A stretch of DNA of 64,000 nucleotides from JAEINY01 sp942490535 (GCA_942490535.1 CALNXQ010000002.1:558001-622000), one strand, 5' to 3'. Shown: positions 45,036 through 55,360, numbered from the stretch's first letter. The notes: a model not told the origin generated them from the sequence alone. Translations and numbers: made by a program.

Positions 45036-47966
45036 CTAATACCCAAACACATCTTCCAAGGCCAACTCACTCACTTTGCCTAATTTGGCCAGTGCTTTTT
45101 TGTCGAGGTCTGCTTTACGACCCAATACCATATAGGTGTATTGCTTACCGGAAATGTGCTCGTTAAAGAACTTCTCGAACTCATCCAGCGTGATGGACTT
45201 GGCTTTCTGATATACGTCTTTGCGGATGTCATATGCAATGCCGCGGTCGTTGTTGCGCATATATTCCCAGAACAGTTCTTTGTTGGTGATCCGTTCGGTG
45301 TTCAACTGCTTCACAATACCTTCACAGGCTTGATTAAACTGCGTTTCAGCTCGTGGCATCGCATTCATTAAGTCCATGAGCGTGGAGGTGGCAATGCCCA
45401 GCTTATCGGCCTGAGTTCCTAACTGACCATATAAGATGTTGTTTTCATCTTTCTTACGGGCTGACATGTAACCGGCACCCGCTGAATAAGCCAGAGCCTT
45501 GGATTCGCGAATTTCCTGGAAGACCACAGACGATAATCCGGAACCGAAATAGTTATTAAACACCTCGGCATAGGGTAAAATAGCAGAGTCAAATGGCTGA
45601 TCTTTCACCAGCAACAAGATATTCGCCTGGTTAATGTCATAATCCACCACAAACACTTGCGACTCCGTATTTTCACGCATCTCATAGGTCACCGCCTGCG
45701 GAATGTCCTTCAACTGATCCGGTGTGGTGTGGTATTGCGCCAGTAATCCACTTACTTTGTCAGAAGCTGAAGGTCCGTAATAATACACTTTGTGCTTATA
45801 GGAGGTCATCTCACTTAACTGACGGGTTAAGTCTTGAGGTTGGATATTGCTTAAATCACCATTACTCACTAAATATTTACCCGGTGATTTCTCGCCGTAA
45901 ATACCATAATCCACCATGGCACTAAAGATACGCCCCTGGCTTTTCTTGGCGTCATCACGCTTCTTAATGATGCCTTTGGCAAATTCATCATAGGATTCCT
46001 GATCGCCTTTGGCATTGTGAATTAAATGCTCCAAAATCTCAATCCCTTTCTCTAATTGCTCATCCAAACCGGCAATGGTTACATAGCAACGATCGTCTCC
46101 GGCATTCACCGACAGATCCAGACCATAGCGAAACAATTCTTTGCGCAATGCCTCCGGTGAATATTTATCCGTACCTAAAAGCGGCAGGTAATCCACGGCC
46201 AAAGGAAATTGCAAGCTGTTTTTCTTACCCATGTCAATCACGTAATTCAAACGGAACAGGCCATTGGTTTGGTTTTTAGAGTGGAAAAACTCCAATCCCG
46301 GTTTTAATTCCTCGCGTTGCAACTTTTCATTGAAGTCGACAAATACAGGCTCAATATCTCCTGTTTGAGCCGCCAAAAAGTCTTTGGCAAACGCCGATTG
46401 CAACTCTCTGTTCACCGGAATAGCGGTAATCTGGGGCTTCTCTACTTTCACCAAGGCACTGTTATCGCCAGTGCGTTTGTACACCAACACATAATTATCG
46501 GCATATTTCTCTTTGGCAAAAGCAATCACCTCATCTTTGGTAATTTTTTTCATCTCATCCAAAGTAGCCAGTACATCGGCATGGGATTGTCCGTTGGTAA
46601 ACTCATCCATCAACGAATACGCTGAATAGAAAGGATACTCCAAAGCCTGCATGAAATCCAGACGTGCTTTATTCACGATGGCTTCAATCACCCAATCCTC
46701 AAATTCACCGTTCTTCACCTTGTCCAATTCGGCCAATAACAAATCTCTCACCTCTTCAAGTGATTGCCCCTCACGTGGTTTTCCACTGAAGATATGCATG
46801 CCATAATCACGCATGATCCAGGCACCCGATGAAGCACTCAATACTTTTTGCTTTTGTACCAGGTTTAAATCAATTAAACCGGCTTGACCGTTGGATAAAA
46901 TAGAACTGATTAAATCCACCATGATTTCATCCCGGCTGCCAATGCCATCAAAACGGAAAGCCATTTCCAGACTTTCAGCATCCGGTCCTACTACTTCCTT
47001 AATCACCGGAGCCGTTAAAGGTGCTTCTTTCGGTAATTGCGGTTCGGCAAACTCCTTTTTCTCCATCTGACCAAAATACTGGTCCATTAACTGGATGGTG
47101 GGCTCAAATTCCAGGTCACCGGCCAACACGACAGCCATGTTATTAGGCACGTAAAACTTATCCTTGAACTTATAAATTTCAACCATCGACGGGTTCTTCA
47201 AATGCTCGGGAAAACCGATCACATCGCGGCCATAGGGGTGATTGGCAAACAAACCTTCCATCATCGCCTGGAATGCACGCTCGCCATCACGATCCTGATA
47301 CATGTTAAACTCCTCATATACGGTTTCCAACTCGGTATGAAACAAACGCAGCACCAAAGTGGTGAAACGCTGTTGTTCCAACTTTGCCCAGCGCTCCAGC
47401 TCATTTTTAGGCACCTCACACATGTAAACAGTCGATTCATAGGACGTTCCGGCATTCACCATGGAGGCCCCTATGGACGTACTTAATTTGTCAAATTCAT
47501 TGGTGGCTACATATGTGGCTGCAATTTGTGACAAACTATCAATTTGTGCGTACAGCGCTTTTTTCTGATCCACATCATCGGTGGCGCGATGCGCTTCGAA
47601 CAGGTCAGAAATCTGCTGCAAGACTGCACTCTCTTTTTCCCAATCCACGGTACCCATGGCGGAACTGCCTTTAAACATCATGTGTTCCATGTAATGCGCC
47701 AAACCGGTGGCATTCAGATCCTCATAGGTAGAACCGGCTTTCACGCCCACCATGGCCGCCACACGTGGCTGATCCTGATTGCGGGTCAGATATACTTTTA
47801 ATCCGTTTTCAAGGGTATAAATCCTTGCATTGTAAGGATCATTGGTGACTTCCTGGTAACTGTAACCATTGGAGTCTGTTTTTTGGACAGTCGTATAGGT
47901 TGATTGCTGACAAGAAACAATCACCATGACCATGCTCACTAACGTAGCAAAAGACAAAAATCTCAT
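45036..47966 (-). CDS. M16-family zinc metallopeptidase lipoprotein
   Basis: The 976-residue protein has a lipobox (VMVIVSC, Cys19) and the inverted zinc motif HYMEH (H91, E94, H95) in GLAHYMEHMMFKGS, with the downstream Glu in ETVYEEFNMYQD. Four M16 repeats give the pitrilysin/insulinase clamshell; the C-terminal half (for example YEVFNNYFGSGLSSVVFQEIRESKALAYSAGAGY) is the inactive partner. It degrades peptides in the periplasm. It is monocistronic, convergent with the M23-like gene and divergent from the M1 peptidase gene, with 250 bp between. Confidence 0.96.
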   Translation of the reverse strand: MRFLSFATLVSMVMVIVSCQQSTYTTVQKTDSNGYSYQEVTNDPYNARIYTLENGLKVYLTRNQDQPRVAAMVGVKAGSTYEDLNATGLAHYMEHMMFKGSSAMGTVDWEKESAVLQQISDLFEAHRATDDVDQKKALYAQIDSLSQIAATYVATNEFDKLSTSIGASMVNAGTSYESTVYMCEVPKNELERWAKLEQQRFTTLVLRLFHTELETVYEEFNMYQDRDGERAFQAMMEGLFANHPYGRDVIGFPEHLKNPSMVEIYKFKDKFYVPNNMAVVLAGDLEFEPTIQLMDQYFGQMEKKEFAEPQLPKEAPLTAPVIKEVVGPDAESLEMAFRFDGIGSRDEIMVDLISSILSNGQAGLIDLNLVQKQKVLSASSGAWIMRDYGMHIFSGKPREGQSLEEVRDLLLAELDKVKNGEFEDWVIEAIVNKARLDFMQALEYPFYSAYSLMDEFTNGQSHADVLATLDEMKKITKDEVIAFAKEKYADNYVLVYKRTGDNSALVKVEKPQITAIPVNRELQSAFAKDFLAAQTGDIEPVFVDFNEKLQREELKPGLEFFHSKNQTNGLFRLNYVIDMGKKNSLQFPLAVDYLPLLGTDKYSPEALRKELFRYGLDLSVNAGDDRCYVTIAGLDEQLEKGIEILEHLIHNAKGDQESYDEFAKGIIKKRDDAKKSQGRIFSAMVDYGIYGEKSPGKYLVSNGDLSNIQPQDLTRQLSEMTSYKHKVYYYGPSASDKVSGLLAQYHTTPDQLKDIPQAVTYEMRENTESQVFVVDYDINQANILLLVKDQPFDSAILPYAEVFNNYFGSGLSSVVFQEIRESKALAYSAGAGYMSARKKDENNILYGQLGTQADKLGIATSTLMDLMNAMPRAETQFNQACEGIVKQLNTERITNKELFWEYMRNNDRGIAYDIRKDVYQKAKSITLDEFEKFFNEHISGKQYTYMVLGRKADLDKKALAKLGKVSELALEDVFGY

Positions 47967-48216
47967 AAGTTTAGTTTTTTAGAACAGTTGAAGGTAATTT
48001 TTTATTGTTAATATAAAAAACTTATCACAGAAATATTTCGACAAGACACGCTCATTGATCTTCTGAAAATAGGTGCATTACAACACAGACGCACATAGAC
48101 ACATATCATCCATTGGGATTATGTATTGACAATAACACATATTCAATCATTTAATTGTGCTCAAGTCATTCCTCTGTTATATCTTTAGCCAACCATAGCG
48201 TTTAGATATCTACACG

Positions 48217-50784
48217 ATGAAAAAAAGCATACTCGCAATAAGCCTGATTCTGGTGGGGATGACCGCCTGTCAACTGAAAGGAAAAGATGTACCTGAAAAT
48301 GGAGTCAGCAAACAACTCGCCCAATTCCGGTCGACCGTCATCAGCGAATTAAGCTATGACCTCCACCTCAAGATACCGGCTGAGAAAGAGCGCCCTATAA
48401 GGGGTCAGGCCGCCCTCTCCTTTCGGCTTAAAGAGAAAAGACAAGCCCTCTTTCTGGATTTTAAAGCAGCGCCGGATCAGCTCCATCTGCTTGTTGTAAA
48501 TGGCGATACTATTTTAAATCCGCTTATCGAAAAGGAACACATCCGACTGCCTAAAAAAGCACTGCTATCAGGCAGCAATCAGGTCGTGATCGACTTTGAA
48601 GCCGGTGATGGCGCCTTGAATCGGAATGAAAACTATTTCTACGCACTGTTTGTCCCCGACCGGGCACGCACGGCCATTCCCTGTTTTGATCAACCGGATC
48701 TCAAAGGACGCTTTGCCGTTACCATGGAAGTACCTGAAAGCTGGAGTGGCGTGGCCAATGGTCGGCAAGTGCTGACCCAGCTCTATGATGGCTACAAAAC
48801 CATTGAATTCGAAGCCTCCGAACCCCTCAGTACCTATTTATGGGCCTTTGCAGCCGGCGCATTTCAATACAGCTCCACCCGCTGGAAGGACCTGGAGATT
48901 GGCCTGTACCACATGGAAAGCGATAGTGCCAAATACCAACGCAATGAGGCCACCATCTTTAAGCAAGTAACTGAGTCATTGGATTGGCTGGAGAACTATA
49001 CACAAATCAAATACCCCTTCCAAACCTATAACCTGGTAGCCATCCCCTCCTTTCAGTTTGGTGGCATGGAACATCCGGGGGCTACCTATTACCGGGCCAA
49101 TAAGCTGTTTCTGGATGAAAACCCCACCCGTGAAGAAGAGCTGAGCCGGGCCAATCTGATTGCCCATGAGACGGCCCACATGTGGTTTGGCGATTTGGTA
49201 ACTATGCCCTGGTTTGAAGAGGTTTGGCTCAAAGAAGTATTTGCCAATTACATGGCTGATAAAATCACACAACCCTGGTTTCCGGAAATGGATCACCAAT
49301 TGCGCTTTTTACTGGCCCATTTCCCGGCGGCTTATTCGGTGGATCGCACCAGCGGCGCTAACCCCATTGGGCAACAGCTCGACAATCTGGAGAATGCCGG
49401 CACCTTATACGGCGCTATTATCTATCATAAATCGCCCATCGTGATGAACCAGCTGGAACACCTGGCCGGCTCCGCTCAGTTGCAACAGGGTATTCAAGAC
49501 TACTTGAACGATTTTGCCTATGGCAATGCGTCGTGGAATGACCTGATAGAACGGGTGGATCGCTATGCCGAGGATGATTTAACAGTCTGGAGCCAGGCCT
49601 GGGTCTTTGAACCGGGAAGGCCAGTGATCGCCTTTTCACCCTCCACTCAACAAGAAGGTAAGTGGCGCATCCGTCAGCAGCCGGAGCATGTGACTGAAGC
49701 CAACAGCCATGTTTATTGGCCCCAGATCATCAACCTGCTGCACGATACGACCCAATACCGCTACGACCTGTTTGATGCTGCTATCACTGTGGATGAAAAT
49801 CTGGAAGCTTACAATACACTGTTTATGGCCGATGATAAAGGTTATGGCCTGGTTCGCATGACCACCCCACAAATTGACTATTGGCTGGCCCATGCCCAGG
49901 ATCTGCAGCGGCCACTTCTGCGCGGCCGGTTGTGCATTAATCTATATGAGAACCTCTTGGATGGCAATGTGCACCCGGAGGCGTTTATCGCTTACCTGGT
50001 GCGCATGATTGAGAACGATGGGGATCCACTATTAACCGGCTTGTACACCCGCTACCTGAATACCGCTTACTGGCAATTGCTGCCGGAGGCGATGCGCGAC
50101 CAGCACGCGACAGCACTGCCCCAACAACTGTGGCACCTAATGGCCTCCGAACCCAACAAAGCGACCAAAAAAACGCTGTTCCGGGCCTGGGCGAATCTGG
50201 TTCAATCCCCGGCAGGTTTAAATCAACTGGCCTCCATTTGTATGGCTGAGACCACGCTGGATGGCATTGGCATTAGCGAACAGGATAAAATCAGTTTGTT
50301 GTGTGAGCTGGCTGTAAAAGAATACGCCCACACCGATTCATTGATCCGTCACATCAGCTCTACTTTAAAAGACGATAATAACCAGCAGATGCTGGCCTTC
50401 ATTGCCCCGGCCCTCTCCAGTAATGCAGCTGGGAGGGATGCTTTCTTTTTGAGTCTGGCCCAACCGGAAAACCGCCAAAAGGAGAGTTGGGTAGGGACCG
50501 CTCTGCAGCAATTACACCACCCCTTGCGTCAGGCCACATCGATTCTGTATCTACCCAAAACACTGGAGATGCTGGAAGAAATTCAAATGACCGGTGATAT
50601 CTTCTTCCCCATAGGATGGCTCAGCAGCTCGTTTGGCAGTTACAGTTCGGAGGAAGCCTATCAACTGGCAGAGCGTTTTCTGAACGAGCACCCGGACTAC
50701 CCGCCACATCTTAAATTAAAGATTTTACAGAACATTGATGGCATTCAGCGCGGGGTGGCGGTGAAAAAGAAGTATTACCAATAA
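48217..50784 (+). CDS. M1-family aminopeptidase lipoprotein
   Basis: The 855-residue protein has a lipobox (LVGMTAC, Cys18) and the M1 zinc site HETAH (H317, E318, H321) plus E340 in WLKEVFANYMADK, spaced as HExxHx18E. The exopeptidase motif is GGMEHPG where textbook M1 enzymes have GAMEN; N-to-H variants are found in Bacteroidota. The N-terminal beta domain (SYDLHLKIPA) and C-terminal helical ERAP1-like domain complete the architecture. It removes N-terminal residues from peptides in the periplasm, likely after endopeptidases such as the neighbouring M16 protein. Confidence 0.95.
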   Translation: MKKSILAISLILVGMTACQLKGKDVPENGVSKQLAQFRSTVISELSYDLHLKIPAEKERPIRGQAALSFRLKEKRQALFLDFKAAPDQLHLLVVNGDTILNPLIEKEHIRLPKKALLSGSNQVVIDFEAGDGALNRNENYFYALFVPDRARTAIPCFDQPDLKGRFAVTMEVPESWSGVANGRQVLTQLYDGYKTIEFEASEPLSTYLWAFAAGAFQYSSTRWKDLEIGLYHMESDSAKYQRNEATIFKQVTESLDWLENYTQIKYPFQTYNLVAIPSFQFGGMEHPGATYYRANKLFLDENPTREEELSRANLIAHETAHMWFGDLVTMPWFEEVWLKEVFANYMADKITQPWFPEMDHQLRFLLAHFPAAYSVDRTSGANPIGQQLDNLENAGTLYGAIIYHKSPIVMNQLEHLAGSAQLQQGIQDYLNDFAYGNASWNDLIERVDRYAEDDLTVWSQAWVFEPGRPVIAFSPSTQQEGKWRIRQQPEHVTEANSHVYWPQIINLLHDTTQYRYDLFDAAITVDENLEAYNTLFMADDKGYGLVRMTTPQIDYWLAHAQDLQRPLLRGRLCINLYENLLDGNVHPEAFIAYLVRMIENDGDPLLTGLYTRYLNTAYWQLLPEAMRDQHATALPQQLWHLMASEPNKATKKTLFRAWANLVQSPAGLNQLASICMAETTLDGIGISEQDKISLLCELAVKEYAHTDSLIRHISSTLKDDNNQQMLAFIAPALSSNAAGRDAFFLSLAQPENRQKESWVGTALQQLHHPLRQATSILYLPKTLEMLEEIQMTGDIFFPIGWLSSSFGSYSSEEAYQLAERFLNEHPDYPPHLKLKILQNIDGIQRGVAVKKKYYQ

Positions 50785-50805
50785 GATATTACACATAATC
50801 CTATC

Positions 50806-50946
50806 AAAAGAGGTTGTCTCAAAAGTTTGCAAATAGTCCTTTGCCACCAAGGCTCAAAGACTCTAAGAATTTCAGCGTATTTTATAACCGCACCGTTGTG
50901 TTTTAGCGCCGTTGTGGCTAAACTAACTTTTGAGACGGCTTCTTTT
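50806..50946 (+). terminator. long-range inverted repeat after M1 peptidase
   Basis: AAAAGAGGTTGTCTCAAAAGTT (50806-50827) pairs with 50925-50946 with three non-Watson-Crick positions, one a G-T pair, and ends in a T-run. The ~97-nt loop carries a CCACCAAGGCTCAAAG piece related to the CGCAAAGGCG dispersed repeat. The remaining bases to 51090 hold nothing recognised. Confidence 0.6.
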
Positions 50947-51090
50947 TGTTTTCATCCCACTCCTCTCGGCTACGAATAAATACCCCATTCATTCCATTAA
51001 GCAACTTAATTCTACCACTGAGCCGGTTGTATTTTTAATTTTCACTGGCCTATCATTTATTTACCGGTGAAACGTTAAAAAATAAATGCG

Positions 51091-52059
51091 ATGACTGGTA
51101 AACAAATTTTAATCCGGACCGCCCGGCTGGCTTCTTTATTCATTCTCTTTCCTGTGTTCTTCATCAGCGGTACGCTTGCGCTTTCTGGCCAACTGCCGGA
51201 TATTCCATCGGAGCCCGGACTGCTTTCCAATAACACTGGCTTGCTAACCATCGCCCTTGCCAACACCCTACTGATCGTGGCATTAATTCGATTCTCCCGC
51301 TGGCAAGGCTGGAGATTAGCGCTAACCATATCAATGGCTTACTATGGTGCTGTGACCTTTATGACACAAATTGAAACCTGGTACTTCTTATCCGCCATCA
51401 CTATTGATGAGAAAATCCTGTTGCGCCTGTTCATTATGGGCTTGCCAGTTGCTTTCATCTACATCCCTCTGGCTGTATGGATTATGGGTCAAGGACGCTC
51501 CAATGCCACCCAGCCAGCCAATACAGCGATAGTTATGTCTTTCAAACAATGGATCGGGAAATTGGGCACCATCGCCCTCTGCTACCTTCTGCTATACTGG
51601 TGTGCCGGTTATTTCATCGCCTGGCAAAACCCCGCTTTACGCGCATTTTATGGTAGCCCCGGAGCGATTGTTCCATTTTGGGAACATACCCGGAACACCC
51701 TGTTAACCAATCCTGATTTGTTTTCTTTTCAGATTTTAAGGGCGCTCCTGTGGATCCTGTGCACCCTCCCAATCATACGTGGATCAAAACTCAGCATAGG
51801 GCGGACGACCATTCTTTTAGGCCTATTCTTAACCGTTCCCCAATGCCTGGGTCTTCTCCTGGAAAATCCCTTAATGCCCATTGCCAGTGTACGACTCAGC
51901 CATTTGATGGAAGGCTTGACCTCCAATTTTCTATTTGCGGTGATCATCGTCTGGCTCTTGCATCGCGAACACACTTCTTTTCCCGATTTATTCGGAATCA
52001 AACCCAAGGCTATCCATCCCAATTCTTCCCCAAACAAGGTATTTGTTATTCACTCCTAA
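51091..52059 (+). CDS. multi-pass inner membrane protein, hypothetical
   Basis: The 322-residue protein has about eight hydrophobic segments (LASLFILFPVFFISGTLAL, LLTIALANTLLIVALIRF, LFIMGLPVAFIYIPLAVWIM, LGTIALCYLLLYWCAGYFI and others) with short loops and no recognised motif. It looks like an uncharacterised Bacteroidota membrane protein. The exported protein gene starts 11 bp after its stop, so they form an operon, probably with the two-component genes as neighbours. Confidence 0.7.
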   Translation: MTGKQILIRTARLASLFILFPVFFISGTLALSGQLPDIPSEPGLLSNNTGLLTIALANTLLIVALIRFSRWQGWRLALTISMAYYGAVTFMTQIETWYFLSAITIDEKILLRLFIMGLPVAFIYIPLAVWIMGQGRSNATQPANTAIVMSFKQWIGKLGTIALCYLLLYWCAGYFIAWQNPALRAFYGSPGAIVPFWEHTRNTLLTNPDLFSFQILRALLWILCTLPIIRGSKLSIGRTTILLGLFLTVPQCLGLLLENPLMPIASVRLSHLMEGLTSNFLFAVIIVWLLHREHTSFPDLFGIKPKAIHPNSSPNKVFVIHS

Positions 52060-52070
52060 ATAGTTTAGTC

Positions 52071-52928
52071 ATGAAAAAAGCACACGTTTTTAACTTAGCT
52101 TGTTGTATTGCACTTAGTACTGTAAGTGCTTTTGGACAGCCCAGAACCATTTCTAATCCCCTTCAAAACCTACCTGACAAATGGCAGCTGGAGGTTCATC
52201 AACCCATTAGTTATTTAGTTACCACAACCCATTACGATTACAGCATGATGGGGCCATTTTTAAACAAGACCCAAATCACCGGCCGGTATTCGCGTTCAAA
52301 CGCCGATGGCCCTGTCAAATGGAACCAGGTTGCAATCGCCCAGTCTCAAAATATGGAGTCTCCCTTTGAAAAAGGATTGGCTCAACCGGTCATGGAGAAC
52401 TTCACTTATATCCCCTCCGAGAAAATGATGGAAGAAGCCAACTACACCCATTTTCCTCAAGATGCCACGGCTCATCTGCTCAAGAATTTAGTGTGGGACA
52501 TGATGGGATTCGAATTCTTTGCCTGGGCCTTTACCGATTCACTCCAGTTAAACCAGGAATACCGGCCGGTAGAGGCCAATTCAAAAATCGATCTGGCAGG
52601 CGAAGGCACCTTTGAAAATAAAGACATCCGCCTGACCTGGATGGGCACTACGCTGAAAAACAATCAACCCTGCGCCATTATTAAGTTCTCCGTTCTCAAC
52701 AATCCGTTATCGGTCAACTCAGAGCACTTGAAATTAAAAGGCCGAAGTCATTATTGGGGTAACGTTTATGTGGCTCTGGACTCCAAACAAATAGAATATG
52801 CTGAGTTGTATGAAGATGTCATCATGGACCTGATCCTGACCGGACAGGTGAATCCGCAGCGGTTAAATACCATTCGCACCATCTTTGTGGAGAAAATAAC
52901 AAAAGAAGTTGCTACTTTAGGGCTATGA
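52071..52928 (+). CDS. exported protein of unknown function
   Basis: The start at 52071 (MKKAHVFNLACCIALSTVSAFG) gives a signal peptide and 285 residues. The frame is open from 51750 but overlaps the membrane-protein gene. The mature part is a mixed alpha/beta sequence (WQLEVHQPISYLVTTTHYDYSMMGPFLNKTQITGRY; LTWMGTTLKNNQPCAIIKFSVLNN; SHYWGNVYVALDSKQIEYAELYEDV) with no catalytic motif recognised. It may be a beta-rich periplasmic protein such as a lipid- or ligand-carrier; that is a guess. Confidence 0.7.
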   Translation: MKKAHVFNLACCIALSTVSAFGQPRTISNPLQNLPDKWQLEVHQPISYLVTTTHYDYSMMGPFLNKTQITGRYSRSNADGPVKWNQVAIAQSQNMESPFEKGLAQPVMENFTYIPSEKMMEEANYTHFPQDATAHLLKNLVWDMMGFEFFAWAFTDSLQLNQEYRPVEANSKIDLAGEGTFENKDIRLTWMGTTLKNNQPCAIIKFSVLNNPLSVNSEHLKLKGRSHYWGNVYVALDSKQIEYAELYEDVIMDLILTGQVNPQRLNTIRTIFVEKITKEVATLGL

Positions 52929-53117
52929 AGTGAAGTCATAAGCAGGTGTCCCGGATTAAAAATGAGGTTTCACGCCAAGTGCGCAAAAGAGGTACGTGCC
53001 CAAACGCAAATCTTGAACAAAAAGAGTTAAACTTTGCAATCTTTGTGACAGCCTTCGCCCTTTTTGTGTGAAACACTCCTTTGGGACAGCCGCTTTGAAT
53101 ACTACATCTAAAATCCT
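52929..53117. repeat. inverted-repeat-containing gap before the LytS kinase
   Basis: TTTCACGCCAAGTGCGCAAAAG near 52969 and CTTTGTGACAG then TTTTTGTGTGAAAC near 53040-53070 are inverted, diverged forms of the CGCAAAGGCGCAAAG dispersed repeat. No ORF. Confidence 0.45.
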
Positions 53118-54161
53118 ATGAAACATTCATTCCAACAGGGATTCGCCATAAAAAACGACAAACGTGTGCATTTAGTTATTGCTGGTTTTTCCGTTCTGAT
53201 GGTGATTGTAATCAGTTTGTTTAACCGCTCGGCATTGATCAGCGAAAATGCGCTGTTCATGCTCTTGCTCACTTTTTTTCAACTGGAAGTATTTATCGGA
53301 CTGGGACGACGCATGTTCCAATTCAAGCCGGGAGACACGCCCCGTGAAATCACCCGGAACATTGTGCTGCGCTTTCTGCTCTACTACCTCATCTGCTTCT
53401 TCATTGCCGGTCTTATTTTTATCACATTATTGGCCTTTACTTTTATTAGAAATGACCTCCCCTTAGATGAACTGCTCCCCCATTTCCTGAAACACGAAAT
53501 GAAACAATGGCTCATCAGCACCAATGCAGGCCTCACCCTGGGGGCCTTTGTGTTTTTCCTCATCCAATGGCAGGATGCCCTGAAGCGCGAACAACGCTTG
53601 CGCGAGGAAAAGCTGGCCTTTCAGTTTGAGACGCTCAATAATCAGGTCAATCCTCACTTCCTGTTCAACAGTTTCAACACCCTCGCTTCATTTGTTGGCA
53701 CCCAACCGGAGATGGCAGAAAAATATGTTCATAAATTAGCTTCTATCTACCGTTACATTACCACAAACACTTCGCGAAACAGCATTGCACTGAATGAGGA
53801 AATTCAGTTTGTGCGGGATTACTTTTACCTGCACAAACTGCGTGATGAAGAAAAAATTGAGCTGCGACTCATGCTTCCTGATGATACTACCCATAGGATC
53901 ATTCCGGTGTCGTTACAGATTTTGATTGAAAACGCGTTGAAGCACAACATGGCTTCCAAAGCGTATCCCCTGGTGGTAGAAGTCTATTTGGAAAACCACC
54001 ATATTGTGGTGCGCAATAACCTGCAAAAGATCTCCACCCTGGATACCTCTTTAAAGAAAGGGTTAACGAATTTGGATGAACGCATCTATTTGTCGACCGG
54101 AAAACGCATTGAAATCAATGAAGATAAACAGTACTACAGTGTAAAAGTCCCCTTACTATGA
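53118..54161 (+). CDS. LytS-type sensor histidine kinase
   Basis: The 347-residue protein has four membrane segments (about 17-35, 42-62, 83-108, 136-151), a short coiled coil and a His_kinase domain with H180 in NNQVNPHFLFNSFNTL, followed by the ATP-binding IPVSLQILIENALKHNM and LTNLDERIYL. No sensor domain is seen outside the membrane part, so the signal may be a membrane or cell-wall state. Its stop overlaps the response-regulator start (ATGA, 4 bp). Confidence 0.94.
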   Translation: MKHSFQQGFAIKNDKRVHLVIAGFSVLMVIVISLFNRSALISENALFMLLLTFFQLEVFIGLGRRMFQFKPGDTPREITRNIVLRFLLYYLICFFIAGLIFITLLAFTFIRNDLPLDELLPHFLKHEMKQWLISTNAGLTLGAFVFFLIQWQDALKREQRLREEKLAFQFETLNNQVNPHFLFNSFNTLASFVGTQPEMAEKYVHKLASIYRYITTNTSRNSIALNEEIQFVRDYFYLHKLRDEEKIELRLMLPDDTTHRIIPVSLQILIENALKHNMASKAYPLVVEVYLENHHIVVRNNLQKISTLDTSLKKGLTNLDERIYLSTGKRIEINEDKQYYSVKVPLL

Positions 54162-54916
54162 TGCACGTATTAATTGTGGAGGATGAAAGACCGGCGGCCG
54201 ACAGGCTTCGCCAATTGATCCGTGAGATTAATCCCGATATAATCATTGTTGGCGTCACGGAGACGGTGGAAGAGACGGTGAACTGGCTGTCGGGTCATCC
54301 ATTGCCAACACTTATCATGATGGATATCCAGCTGGATGATGGCCTCTGTTTCGAGATATTTGATGCCATCCGCCTTGATGTACCCATCATTTTCACCACT
54401 GCTTTTAATGAATATTCTTTACAGGCCTTTAAGGTGAATAGCATCGATTATTTGCTGAAGCCCATTGCCAAAGAGGAACTGACCGTAGCATTGGATAAGT
54501 ACTCCCGGATATCACACCACCAACCGGATTTGGAAACCCAAATCAAAAGGGCGTTTCAAGCACTGAAGAAAACCTATAGAAACCGCTTTTTAATAAAAAT
54601 AGGAGCCCATTATAAATCAATACCAGTGGGTGAGATTAGTTGTTTTTACATCCAAAACAAAGGAACATATCTGCGCACCCTGAGGGGCCACAGCTATGCC
54701 ATTGATTTTACGCTGGAGCAATTGACAGACATACTGGATCCTCAACTATTCTATCGCATCAACCGATCGTGCGTGGTTCAGATAGATGCCATTGTGCAAC
54801 TGAATGCATTTTCTTCCAGTCGGCTGCAATTGACCCTTGAACACATGGAGCGGTCCGAACTACTGGTCATCAGCCGGGATAAAGTGCCGGATTTTAAAAA
54901 CTGGATAGATCAATAG
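54158..54916 (+). CDS. LytTR-family response regulator
   Basis: The 252-residue protein has a receiver domain (Asp56 in IMMDIQLDDG; Lys in YLLKPIA) and a C-terminal LytTR DNA-binding domain (about 140-250; FLIKIGAHYKSIPVGEISCFYIQNKGTYLRT, FYRINRSCVVQIDAI). LytTR proteins bind direct repeats, usually in promoters of membrane or secreted protein genes. It is coupled to the LytS kinase. The targets may include the upstream membrane/exported pair. The array of palindromes starts 58 bp after its stop. Confidence 0.95.
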   Translation: MMHVLIVEDERPAADRLRQLIREINPDIIIVGVTETVEETVNWLSGHPLPTLIMMDIQLDDGLCFEIFDAIRLDVPIIFTTAFNEYSLQAFKVNSIDYLLKPIAKEELTVALDKYSRISHHQPDLETQIKRAFQALKKTYRNRFLIKIGAHYKSIPVGEISCFYIQNKGTYLRTLRGHSYAIDFTLEQLTDILDPQLFYRINRSCVVQIDAIVQLNAFSSSRLQLTLEHMERSELLVISRDKVPDFKNWIDQ

Positions 54917-54973
54917 GTCGTAACCAGTCCCTTAAAATTATTTCCGAGGGTGATCCCCAGATGTATGGGGCTA

Positions 54974-55360
54974 CCTGAATGCTTCCGGCATGAAATACAC
55001 CTTGGTGAAAGTAATCTGACGTCATTCAGGGTGAAATACCCACGCATGAACGGTATCCTGATTTATTTACAGGTGTGCTTCCCATCCTTGATTGGGACCC
55101 TGAAGTAATTCGGGATGATGTTTATGGTCGTGGAGGTAACCTGAAAAAATTCAGCCTGATCTTCCAGCGCTTGAATGGTATCCTGATTTATTTCCAGGAG
55201 TGCTCGCCATCCTTGATTGGTACCCTGAATTAATTCTGAATGATGTTTAGGATCGTGAAGGGGACCTGAAGAAATTCAGGATGATCTTCCAATACTTGAA
55301 CGGTACTCTGATTTATTTCAGGGGGTGATTCCCATCCATGCCTGGGAGCCTGAATTCATT
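54974..55360. repeat. array of ten evenly spaced palindromes in a 125-bp tandem repeat
   Basis: Palindromes related to CCTGAATTNATTCAGG are centred at about 54981, 55022, 55065, 55106, 55147, 55190, 55231, 55272, 55314 and 55355, that is every 40.5-42.5 bp. A 125-bp period made of three such sub-units repeats from 55048, 55173 and 55298, with a degraded copy before it. The best one is CCTGAAGAAATTCAGG (55265-55280). 125 is not a multiple of three and no ORF is present, so this is not a coding repeat. Confidence 0.85.

Noticed and set aside
51750..52070. Upstream extension of the exported protein to 51750
   Set aside because: It overlaps the membrane protein gene out of frame and would bury the signal peptide that starts at 52071.
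54974..55360. 41-42-bp periodicity considered as a CRISPR array or a coding repeat
   Set aside because: The repeated palindromes are diverged and the spacers themselves repeat every 125 bp; 125 is not a multiple of three and there is no ORF.
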